NCBI GenBank assembly: GCA_030549205.1
Contig: JAUKTV010000003.1
Span: 248,001 to 312,000, forward strand
DNA from: Apiosordaria backusii
Taxonomy: Eukaryota; Ascomycota; Sordariomycetes; Sordariales; Lasiosphaeriaceae
DNA: 64,000 bases
Reading direction: 5' to 3'
In this document: positions 12,301 through 22,556 of the stretch, in pieces
How the letters are laid out: each line of letters starts with the position of its first letter
How positions within the stretch are numbered: the stretch's first letter is position 1
The notes under the pieces: generated by a model
Seen by the model: the letters and a program-made list of their open reading frames with translations, nothing else
Told to the model about the DNA's origin: nothing
Databases searched by the model: none
Position numbers and translations under genes: made by a program

Positions 12301-14113
12301 TCATGTCGATATAGAACTGAGAAATAGGCTTGCCTCCGACCAGTCGGAGGACTGTTGGTCGGCGTGCATAGGGCGCGGCCATCAAAATCGCAGAAACATA
12401 CTGCGAGGAGATGGTGGCAGCCAGCTCAATCACACCACCGGCAAAACCACCGACGGCGTCCACTTGAACGGGCAAGCTGTTTTCCTTCTCGAGATACTTG
12501 ACAGCCACGCCGTTGGAGCGAAGGGCATCGACAAGGGGACCAATTGGTCTCACCTTCATTCTAGCGTTGCCGGTGAGCACGGTCGAGGTAGCGGTATCGG
12601 TGGGCGAGCAGAGGGCCACGACAGATGTGAGGAAGCGGGACGCGGTGCCTGCATTGCCGAGATACAAAGGCTCGTTGCTGGCCAGCAGCTTTCCTCCTCT
12701 TCCCTTGACGACAAGGACCTCACCCGCTTCCTCCCACGTGTAAGTGGCTCCTTGAAGCTGAGCAATGGCAGTCAACATGTAATGTGTATCATCTGAGTGG
12801 AGCAGACCCTTGATACGGGTTGTCCCCTCGCCCATGGCAGCCAGCACAAGAGCGCGGTTAGAGATACTCTTGGATCCTGGGGGCGTGACGCTGACGTTGA
12901 GGCCCTTTGGCACACCGGGAGTCACCCGGATGGACGGAGAAAGGACGATACGGATGGCACGGTCCTCCACCACGGTAGCCTTAGGTTCGTAGGTCTTGCC
13001 GATGGCCGACAGCAGCACAATCTTCTTTTTACGGCCGTCATTCTTCTTGTCAACTCCCATCTTTTGCAAGAGAACATCGACAGGGCACTCCTTGCCAGCT
13101 GTCAGCTTGACGATGCGCTTGTCGTGGAGGGAGGTGGGCAACTCGTAGCTGGCGATGCACTTTGTCAAGCGAGCGACAGCGCCAGGAGGAAGGACACCAA
13201 GGAAACGGGCGAGCTCGGCTTCCTTGACCATTCCAATGGCGACACACTCGCCGTGCAACACCTGTGGGGTAAGGATAGCTTCATAGGCATGACCAATAGA
13301 GTGACCAAAGTTGAGCAAGTTGCGCAACCCGCCCTCTCTTTCGTCAGCTGACACAACCTCGGCCTTGACACCAGCTGAACCCAGAACGATGCGCTTCAAA
13401 ATGTCACGAATGGGAGCCAGACGACCACCAGCAACTGTAGACTTTGAGCGAATGGCTTGGAGAATAGCAGGGGCGTTATCTTCGAGGGTGGTGAACTCGG
13501 ACTCGTTCCAGATGGCAGCAGTCTTGATGACCTCGGCCATGCCATTGATGAACTCGCGCACGGGGAGAGTCTCGAGGAATGCAAGATCAATGTAGATGCG
13601 GCGCGGTTGCCAGAAAGCACCGACCAAGTTCTTTCCCATGGGGGTGTCGATGGCTGTCTTTCCTCCGATGGATGAGTCGACCATGGCGAGCAGGGTCGTG
13701 GGAACCTGCACGAAACGGACACCGCGCATGAAGGTGGCAGCAACATAGCCGATCATATCGCCAATAACACCGCCCCCGAGGGCAATGATCACGGTGTCGC
13801 GAGTGCATTGCTGCGAGAGCATCCAATCCTCAATCTCGGCCTTGGTCTCGCGGCCCTTGGAGTACTCGCCGGGAGGGATGGTGTAGGTAAGGAGACGGGC
13901 ATCTTGACCAGCAGCCTTTTCGAAGATATCTTGGAAGGCAGGAACGTAGGTGTCGTAGAGGTTTGTGTCGGTGATGAGGACGTAAGTGGACGAGGGGATG
14001 TTTTGGAGGAGGTCGTGAGTCACAAAGTCGAGCCAGATGCCATGGTCGACGATGATGTCGTCTTTGCCCAAAATCGAGATCCGCGTGGGACCCGATCCGG
14101 TTGAACTTGTCAT
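9351..14113 (-). CDS. aro-1: Pentafunctional AROM polypeptide (shikimate pathway steps 2-6)
   Basis: Cytosolic enzyme converting DAHP to EPSP for aromatic amino-acid synthesis. Exon 1 is 14113-9482 (1544 codons); a 59-base intron (9481-9423, donor GTATGC, branch CTAAT) follows; exon 2 is 9422-9351 and ends AAVMGDSE. Total 1567 residues, the usual AROM length. Domains in order: 3-dehydroquinate synthase (about 1-390, LGGGVIGDMIGY at 112-123); EPSP synthase (about 405-845, PPGSKSISNRA at 411-421 and LGNAGTASRF at 485-494); shikimate kinase (about 860-1050, P-loop GMRGAGKS at 866-873); type I dehydroquinate dehydratase (active-site His in IIASHHDP, Schiff-base Lys in DIIKLVGVA); and shikimate dehydrogenase (SSSRSPALHN and TIPYKLD). 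All five look intact. Reading straight through the intron gives a false C-terminus of 37 residues. Divergently arranged with rvt, 1320 bases away. Family and function are certain; the splice site is very likely, because it restores the conserved GWYQFQLWTG junction. Confidence 0.97.
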
Positions 14114-15152
14114 TGTGCTCGATCGGTGGTTGGGGGCTCAATTGCGCCCGACATGCGCCTACAGTTGTGTATGGACCGGCACAACTGGGAAATGTTGAGG
14201 CTCTCGCAAATAGGTGGGCAGATCAGTTTGTGGTGGTGGTGTCCAAAGTCCAGTGGAAGCTAGGGGAGCTTGGCAACTGAGTGGTAGCGGGGAAAAAAAC
14301 TTAAGCGGATCACCCCTCCGATGTCAGGACAGGGTAGCACTGGCTCACATACCTTAGGTACGGATCGTGTTCCGATGGTTCAGGTTGTGCGTCAGCAGCA
14401 AACGGGCTACCGTGTTGTTTCTCTCCAATATCAGCATGCACAAAGAGCACAGGAATCACCCTCAATGAAGCAACCCCCACGTCGACGGCATCCGAACAAC
14501 GGGACTATCTTTACCCGACTGTACGGGAGGGCACAGCTGCCGTTCGCTCACACCGACCAAATGCCCCTCCTTTTCTTCAAGACATTGAGAAACATGGACA
14601 GCAGACATGTCTCAAGCCAGGCGAATGGTTAACCCGGAAAGCTTCTCATTTTATCTCAACGCCTTTTCAGTCCTTCATAGACTACACAGAAGCTGTGAAC
14701 TGTTTGTCCGCTTGCAATTCCAATGACAGCTCGTCAATTGGCCGTTGTCGGAGCTTGTCAGTGTGGGTCAGCATTGAATTGGCTGCTTGCGGAGAACCCT
14801 GGCCTTCATGACATTGCCTGCCGGGAACACCTTGAGACCCCACCTGAAAGCTAATTGCAAGGTGGAGCTTCACCGCCAAATCTCTCATCAGAGACCTCAT
14901 TGCCAACAACATACACGACATCGCAATACGGAATACGGATACGGACACATGCTACGGGGGTCTTGCAACATGAACTTGACAATCATGCCAACCGCAGGGC
15001 TCTAAAGCAGATAGCTGTGCGAATCAACGTCCCTCATTCGGGATGTGAAGCTTCCTTCCCCGCCTGCTGCCTTATGAGGCGCTTCTTGGCACCACCACTT
15101 GGCAGGCACGATAGGCATCAGGGGCGTCTCTTGCTGCTCTCAGCCAAATCCG

Positions 15153-15159
15153 TGACTCA
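15153..15159. promoter_or_regulatory. TGACTCA, CPC-1/Gcn4-type bZIP site
   Basis: A perfect TGACTCA 281 bases upstream of the rvt ATG and about 1.04 kb upstream of the aro-1 ATG. This is the consensus of Gcn4/CPC-1, which activates amino-acid biosynthesis genes on starvation. The motif is short: about eight TGA(C/G)TCA sites are expected by chance in 64 kb and I see about nine. Position, not frequency, is the argument. Confidence 0.4.
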
Positions 15160-15344
15160 ACGTATTCTGTGTGCCCAACATGCCCCTGTGTTCTCTCAGC
15201 CGCAAGATCTGGGGGATACAGGGGGAGGCAGCTCCAGCAAGCATATAACATCATACAATCCACCAGTCCTCAAAGATATGGCTCTCTATCTCCATCATCC
15301 CCACCTTTACAGGATTCTTCATTGGCATTATCCGAGTTGAGGTC

Positions 15345-15371
15345 CCTCTTCCGCCTCTTCCGCCTCTTCCG
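15345..15371. repeat. Three tandem copies of CCTCTTCCG in the rvt leader/promoter
   Basis: Three perfect 9-base copies end 62 bases before the rvt ATG, within a pyrimidine-rich stretch. This may simply be the CT-rich tract common next to fungal transcription starts. Confidence 0.75.
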
Positions 15372-15433
15372 AGTCAACAGACAGCAATTTCCTCAGGCCA
15401 AGCTAGCTAGCCCCCACGACGTCCGCTCATACC

Positions 15434-18224
15434 ATGGCCTCTCCGACCTCGGTCCTCTCCAAGACCCTGCAGAGCATCACCCGCAGCAAGATCCACGAGT
15501 TGGAATCCCGTCACAAGTCCTACGAGGCTCGCAAAAGTGACTTGCTCGCCAAGGTAGACGCGGCAACGGACGAACGAGATCGACTCAATCTTCTCCTGGA
15601 CGCTTTCCGGGAGCTGTACCCCGGAGCTCGTGGAGATGAGTCGCTTCACAATGTCGAGCGGTGGCTTGCCCAGTCCCGTTACGATGCTTCCATTCCCGTT
15701 TCCAAGCTTGTGAGCTTTGGCCGGGAGCTCCGGGAAAAGCTCGACCACCAGAGCAGAAAGCTGAACATGGCTCATCTCTATTCACGTCTCTTGACGGGTA
15801 TGGCCTATCCTGCTCAACTTACCCTCGCTTTTCTCACAAAGTTTTGTCTGACATAACATTATAGAATGGATGGACCAACCGGCAACGGATCCATCTCCTG
15901 CTTCGGCTGACGATGGAGCCAGCGACTCTTTTGAACTTGTCGAGCGCCAACGCCAGCGTCTATCTGAGCTTGTCGACAGGTTCGAATCTGTCGTTTTCGA
16001 ACCTTTGGAGACTAGTGATGATGAGATTCGCAAATTTCTTGATCGTCTGTTCCCTGACCAGAAGAGTCAAAAAGCTCTGCAAGAGCTTCGCAAGGACATC
16101 GCCGACGAAACCTCATCCTTCATGTCGCAGTCCTCTCCGTTTGACCAATCTTCTCTCACAAGCTGCATCAAGGGTCTCTTGACCGAGGACATTCTCAGCG
16201 ACGAAAAGCAAGCCATCCTCCGGGACTTCTTGGAGAGCGAGGTCGCCCAGGCCGAGATCGCCGACGTACTGAACATGCGCTTCTCGGACATCAAGCAATG
16301 GCAATGGGACGCTGGGAAGGATGGTATTCGTGTCATGCCTCGAGCGGGCCTGAATGGCAAATATCGAGTCTGGGCGGATGATGATATTTTGCAGATGATA
16401 TCCGTTCAGTACATTGGCGTCCGACTTTGCAACATCGTCAAACCAGCTCTGAAGACTTTCATGAAGGCTGTCTGCAAGAGACATCTTGACGGCAACAGCG
16501 TTCCGAACCCAGTCGAGGCGGAGAGGCGGCGTTATTATCTTAATGAATACCCAACCGACCGGAATGTGGAAACCATTCGCATGGAAGAGTACATGGAGAC
16601 ATTTTTCCTCTCGCAACTGCCAGCTACGGAAACATCCCTTTTCGGTGGGAATCATTACGATGATGATGATGATAGTGATGGGAGTGACGACAGCAGCGTT
16701 CAGGATCTGGATACCCCTACGCAAAAGAAGTCTGGCATCAAGCAACAGCTTCTACGACGTTTGACCACGGAATTGCTTGTTCATCGTCTTCGCGATGTGA
16801 CCTTGGAAACCCGCAAAGGCCCCGGAAGCCCCGTCGCGCTTGTTCAGACGGACTTGCAATGGTATGCAACAGGTCTTTCCCACAGCACGGTGTATTCTGT
16901 GATGCAGTACGTTGGTTTTGGTCAGGACTGGATCGACTTTTTCAAGAAGTATCTCGAATCCCCACTTAATCTCGACGCAGCTTCCGACGACAGGCCACAG
17001 CTTGGGCCGCGTATTCGAAAGAGAGGTGTCCCGATGGCACACGCGTCTGAGAAGCTTACGGGAGAGCTAGTGCTCTTCTTCATGGACATTGCCGTGAACC
17101 GCGAGACTGGCATTCTGCTCTATCGCTTGCACGACGATATTTGGCTCTTAGGTGAGCCTAACAGAGCCGCCCAAGCTTGGAAGTGTATGCAGTCATTCGC
17201 TCAAGTGTTTGGTCTCGAGTTCAACAAGAGCAAAACAGGGTCTATTTATCTACCGGGGGCCTCCAAGAAGGACCCTCAGATCTCGGATACACTACCAACT
17301 GGATCAGTCAGCATTGGCTTCTTGCAGCTTGACGAAGAGACTGGAAGATGGACCATCAACCAGAAGCTCGTGTTTGCGCACGTTGACCAACTGAAGAAGC
17401 AACTGGATGAGTGCAAGAGCGTTCTTTCTTGGGTTCAGACCTGGAACAGCTGCATTGGTCGGTTTTTCAGCCACACGTTCGGCGAACCTGCATTTTGCTT
17501 TGGGCGGGAGCATGTCAATGAGGTCTTGGACACATACACGAAAATGCTGCAACGACTTTTCCCCGAGGCAAATGGAAAGCAAGGGAGCGTGGTCGAACAC
17601 CTCAAAGGGCTTCTCCACGACCGTTTCGGCGTCTCGGATCTGCCCGACGCTTTCATCTTCTTGCCTGAGCAACTTGGCGGCTTGGGACTTCGAAACCCGT
17701 TTGTGAGCTTGTTCCTGATCCGTAACGACGTCACGCAAACACCCGATGAGATCCTTGACGAGTACCTCAAGTGGGAGCACGAGTCGTATCTGGAGAAGAG
17801 GAAGTCGTTTGAGAACGAGGACGACAAGTTCCGCTACAGGCGTTTGCGGTCCATTCTTTCCCCCCAAGAGATATCAGAGACGTCATCAGTCAAGGAGTCG
17901 GAGCAGGATATCTTCTTCTCATTTGATGAGTTCTGCCGTTTTCGCGAAAGAACCGAGTCGAAATACCGCGTTGCGTATGAAAAACTTCATTCAGTTCCTC
18001 GCACAGAGGATATCCGTTTGAGCACCGAGGTGGGCCGCAAGCTGAGGGCATTCCTGGCCGACAATGTTCAGCTTGATTCTGAGAAGAAATGGTTCTTGCA
18101 ACTCTACGCGGAGGAGTTACTTCGGGACTTTGGGAGCCTGAATTTGGTCGACAAGCAATTTTTGCCTGTCGGCGTGTTGGCAATGATGAGGGGCAAGAAG
18201 GTCAGCTGGAACATGGTCTTGTGA
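15434..18224 (+). CDS. rvt: RVT, domesticated reverse-transcriptase-related cellular protein
   Basis: Exon 1 is 15434-15797; a 67-base intron (15798-15864, donor GTATGG, branch CTGAC) follows; exon 2 is 15865-18224. The product is 907 residues. Residues about 20-65 form a charged, leucine-rich coiled coil. The centre is a reverse-transcriptase palm and fingers: motif A QTDLQWY with Asp451; motif B RGVPMAHASEKL at 508-519; motif C RLHDDIWLL with Asp545-Asp546; motif D GLEFNKSKTGSIYL. All three catalytic aspartates are present, but the usual Tyr/Phe-X-Asp-Asp is His-Asp-Asp. An acidic insertion (DDDDDSDGSDD, about 386-396) separates the fingers from motif A. There is no gag, RNase H, endonuclease, integrase, terminal repeat or poly(A) tail, and the gene is intact and spliced. 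These traits match the rvt gene family described by Gladyshev and Arkhipova, single-copy cellular genes of fungi and some other groups. Its biological substrate is unknown. It is divergent from aro-1 and convergent with the permease, 178 bases away. Confidence 0.93.
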
Positions 18225-18402
18225 GCTTGGGCCCAGGACGCATTGTTGGGGAAACGATTATGAATTAAAACAAGAGGGTACTATCGTTATCATGCATTCC
18301 AATACATATCCACACGCCTGCGCTTCCTCATGACACCAAGGTTCTTTTCTATTCCGTCTCAAATTAACGCTTGAAACCCCAGAGACCCCTTCTTTCTTCT
18401 CA

Positions 18403-20077
18403 TTACACCTTTCCATCCGCAGCATCCCGCTCTTCGCGCGAATCATAACGCCCACGGGCCAGATCGGCTGCAGCAGGGTGGACGAACCCTTCCCTGTACC
18501 AAAGCTTGTGTCCGGCCCAGAAGACGGCAAACAAAATCAGACTGATGTACGCAGCGAAAAACTCGCTGGTGTTCCACTTGATGAACACAGTGAAGCCCTG
18601 CGTCAAGGCAACAAGGATGTTGAAGAAGAGACCGTACCACGCGGTGAACGGCTGGAACTTGGAGATGTATGGCAACTCGGAGATGGGAATGTTCTGAGCC
18701 TTGAGCGCACGTCTGAAGCCAATCAAGGCGGCACATGTGCTTCCCCACGTGGTAAGACCAGCAACACCGCTGATGTTCAGCAGCCAGTTGAAGGCCTCCT
18801 GGCCACCGGCGGGTGACAAGTTCAAAAAGCCGAGCAAGCCGATGGCCGACGTGACCGCCACGGCATAGATGGGAATACCGTGGGTGTTGGTCTTGGTCAG
18901 GAACTTGGGCGCAAGACCCTCCTCGGCGAGCGCAAGGAGCACACGACTTCCCGAGTAGACATTGGAATTGGCAGCCGACAGCACAGCCGTCAACAGAACG
19001 GCGTTGATAATGTGCGGCAGAACAGGGACGCCAGCAAGATCGGCAGCAACGACAAGAGGCGAGGCTTTCGCGTTGGTCGATCCGTTGGCAGCCTGGTCTT
19101 TGAGTGTCGGGTCGTTGGATGGCACAATCATGCCGAGCAAAAAGATGGTGATCACAAACATGGTCATGATACCCCAAAAAGTAGTCCGGATCGCGCTAGG
19201 GACGGTCTTCTTCGGGTTGCGAGCCTCTCCGGCAGCGACACCGATAAGCTCAGCACCCTGATACGCAAACGATGCCTGGATCATGACGGCCCAGAACCCG
19301 ACGAATTTACCGGTACCACCTGACACCAGGTACTCGACAAAAGCGCCCTGTTCTCGCCAGTGCTTGAAGCCGATCACACCCTGCTGCCCAACGCCAGCGG
19401 CCACGCAAATACCGAAGATGATGAAGCCGATAATGGTAATGACCTTCAAACTCGACAGCCACATTTCGAGCTCGCCGTAAATGCCGACCGGGAGGTAGTT
19501 GACAAGAGTGAAGACGACGAAAAAGACAGCGATGAAGATTCCGATGTTGATGTCTTCATTCCAGTACTGAATAATCAGGCCCGATGCGCTGAGGGAGAGA
19601 GCGTAGGTGATAGCCCCTGTTTTTCAACCGTGTCAGCATCCGATACACACCTGATCGACAAGCTTGAGACAACTCACAGCCAAACCAATACAGCCACCCA
19701 ACAGCGAAACCCAAACTCGGGTCAACGAATCTCGTCGCATATGTAGAGAAGGCGCCAGCAGTTGGGATAAACGTCGACAGCTCGCCCAAGCTCACCATGA
19801 CAGACCACAGAATGGTTCCGACAAACAAGTACGACAGGAGACATCCCAATGGACCGGCCTTCAGAAGCGCCGTACCACTGCCCAAGAAGAAGCCAGTTCC
19901 GATCGTGCCACCGATGGCGATGAAGTTGAGATGCCTCGCCGACAAACTCCGCTGCAGCTCCCCTTGCTGATCCGATTCCGCATCGCCGCCTGTTGATCCC
20001 TTCTTCTCAACCATCAAACCGCCATCGACCACCCCCGAACCGGCCGGTGACGGCCACTCCTTTGCGTCCTTCACCAT
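18403..20077 (-). CDS. Amino-acid permease (APC superfamily, fungal YAT family)
   Basis: Plasma-membrane proton-coupled amino-acid importer. Exon 1 is 20077-19678; a 61-base intron (19677-19617, donor GTGAGT, branch CTGAC) follows; exon 2 is 19616-18403. The product is 537 residues, with about 12 hydrophobic segments between a hydrophilic ~50-residue N-terminus and a charged C-terminal tail. The first helix carries the family motif FIAIGGTIGTGFFLGSG, and SFAYQGAELIGVAAGEARNP is the conserved APC helix 6 region. The splice junction rebuilds YWFGWAITYAL, a conserved stretch, which supports the model. The late part (TTWGSTCAALIGFRRAL) resembles Gap1/Can1/Lyp1-like permeases, but substrate range cannot be read from sequence. 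A TGACTCA lies about 0.8 kb upstream (20883-20889). Confidence 0.93.
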
Positions 20078-22556
20078 TATCGTTCACCTCAACTTCCTGT
20101 CGTCCTCGTGATCTCTTCCTTTGCTGCCGAGGTTGGGGGCGGCACCCGACCGAAAATCGGATCGGACCGGGTCTTGATGGTTGGCGAAAAGGAGGGTGGT
20201 GGGTGGTGTATACCGCAAAGGGGATTGCGAAAAGACAACCCTCTTTGACAACCACACAAAAAATCGTCGGCGGGAAGACGCGCGGGGATGGAGGGGCGGG
20301 GAGGCGATCGAACGAGCGAGCGGCAGCAAAGGATTGGAAATCCAACAAAAAAGAATGAGCGTGAAAAAAATGGTCGATCGGCGGGTGGATACCCTTTCCC
20401 TGTTCTTTGCTTGTCCCTTTCCCCGAGCTTGGTGACTCCTTGTTCGGGATTCTTCTCTTGAGTGGTTGGGATTGTGGAGAGAAACTGGAGAACTTTTTTT
20501 TTTTGCTTGGAAAGCCGGGGAACTCTCTCTCAACAGCAAAACACCACAACTCTCTGTGCTGAGCGATCTCCGGGTTCTGGGGTGTTCTTTTCGGGTGTTG
20601 ATCCAAAAAGAAGAAAAAAGTGAATATAAGCCGAGAAAATTGCAACCCTCTACTGCGGTATTGTGCAGTAGTTTGGTGGAGTTGAACTTTCTTCAGACTT
20701 TGGTTGGTCGGTTTTTGTTTCCTTTTAAACTCCCGCTAAAAACCCTGTTCAGAATTATCGGTGTTCGTCTCTTCCGTTGAATGTGCTTGGTGATGCTGGG
20801 GTGGTGGTGGTGGTGCAAAATGAGGCGGAATATGCCGACAATGCGATTGTCTCTCTTGTCTCTTGATGTATTCTTCAGGGGGTGACTCAGGGGCGGGGGG
20901 TTGCTTGGATGTCAATAATCAACAATCAGATGTGAAATGCGACACACAGCAACGAAGACCTCTCAGTACACACGCACGCACACAGATGATGATGCAACGA
21001 TAAAAAGTTGGAAATTGAGGATCCCTCTCAAAAAAAAACTACGGTTTAGAGAGGTCTGGCCCAAGAAGGAGCCGTCCGTGACGGAGTGAAGAAAAAACTA
21101 GATGACTCGACTCGACACCAAACAGCCACCAAAGAAACCCCAGCTGTCGAGTGACGTTTAGAACTACTGCCAAACCAAAAAGATTGACCGAGGCTTCAAA
21201 TTGGGGGGAAAAAATGGAACTGCAAAAAATCTTCAACAGCCGAACCGTTGATCAACCGCGGGTACTTCTGTACTCACGCCACCTTATCACCACCCCTCTC
21301 CCATCCACCGCCAACAACCTGCTTACCACCTCACCTACACTTATCTGCCAACCCTCTCTATTGCCCTCCAAATCCACATTCCCACCTTTTTTTTTTTTCC
21401 CACTCGCACCCTTCCCCAAACCTTCCATTATTCCCAAACGCCGACCCCTTTCCACCAAATGCACACTACCGGCGGCGCATACCGCATTGCATTGCATCGC
21501 ATCAAGCCCCATCCCCAGATCCCAGAACCCACTCGCGCGGCTTTTGCCGCGAAGTGTTGCTTGGTGGAGTCCTTCCAATCCATCTGTCTTTCTCTCCATT
21601 TTTCCACGCACAAAAATCTTGAATTGGAGGTGCCGAAGCTGCTTGTGGGGAAACAGCAAAAATTCTCACCCCTGCCAAGGACTTTTTCCTATGTAGGTGG
21701 CAACCAAAAGCACGCAACCAACCTGGTTGCCCATGTTTGGTACCCTCCAAAAGTGCAACGATCCCCTGGTGGAAAAATAACAGAAAAAAAAGAAGGTCCT
21801 TTTCCTCAATGCCGCTCTCTCATCCCGGATCGTCGTCCCGGCTCGTTATCTCCGTGGTTTCCCCGTCTCCTCCGGCTCGGATGCGAACAAACCCGTTTTG
21901 GTGAACCCGTGGTGCGCGGCCCTTGTTGATGGAGTCGTGGGGGTTTAGAGTGCTGTATCACAACTCCCAGGAGCACCCCCACGTGCTCGAGAACTTGCTG
22001 TTTGATGAATTTCAAAGTCTTCGCCGTGAAGAACAAGTGGTGTCAACCCAAGTCGATATTTACTATCAAAACTAAACCCCAGTTCCTTTCCCATGTTCCA
22101 TCATCATCAGGGCATCTAAATATATATTACCACAAGCCCACCTCGTATCTTGGAAAGACAGACCTACTAACTATTAAAAAATATTGTTTTTCTCCATTTC
22201 TTCTCACTCAGCCAAACCTTCTTTTGCATCCACATACACACAAAACGCCAGCGCATGCGCTCGAAACGTAAGCTGTGTCTTTCCAGTGACAACCCGACAG
22301 ATAGGCCCCTCACAATGCCGCAGAGTAAAAGAAAACAGACATAGAACAGACCAATAACCCATTCACCTATCCACCAAAAAAGAATCTCTACAACAGACAC
22401 ATATTTGTGCTTCAGGGCCGTGGCCAAGAGAGCAGACAAATCTATTACCTCTAGTGATGCAAACAAGAGACGCCAGGTCGCCTTTCACACCCATGTCGTA
22501 AATCAAATGTACGTCGAACTGTGATGTAGTCGTGGCGGTGGTATCATAAAACACAT
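20078..22556. other. Intergenic region between permease and sugar transporter
   Basis: This holds the permease promoter at its left and the sugar-transporter 3' end at its right, since both genes are on the minus strand. No gene was supported. It contains many A/T homopolymers (for example near 20490-20500, 21027-21040 and 21391-21401), a purine-rich block at 21030-21240 and a C-rich block at 21290-21480. Open frames at 20007-20645 (-) and 21151-21696 (+) are low-complexity and lie over these skewed blocks. Confidence 0.4.

Larger units (their letters stand above)
14114..15433. promoter_or_regulatory. Shared divergent intergenic region of aro-1 and rvt
   Basis: These 1320 bases separate two start codons pointing away from each other, so both promoters must lie here. 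The rvt side is pyrimidine-rich just before the ATG and contains a threefold 9-base repeat. A perfect TGACTCA lies at 15153-15159. No clear TATA box was found for either gene. Short open frames in the interval lack any coding signature. Confidence 0.6.

Noticed and set aside
11600..12796. 398-codon + strand open frame opposite aro-1
   Set aside because: It lies wholly antisense to the AROM EPSP-synthase domain; biased codons of the real gene leave the opposite strand open. No domain or start context.
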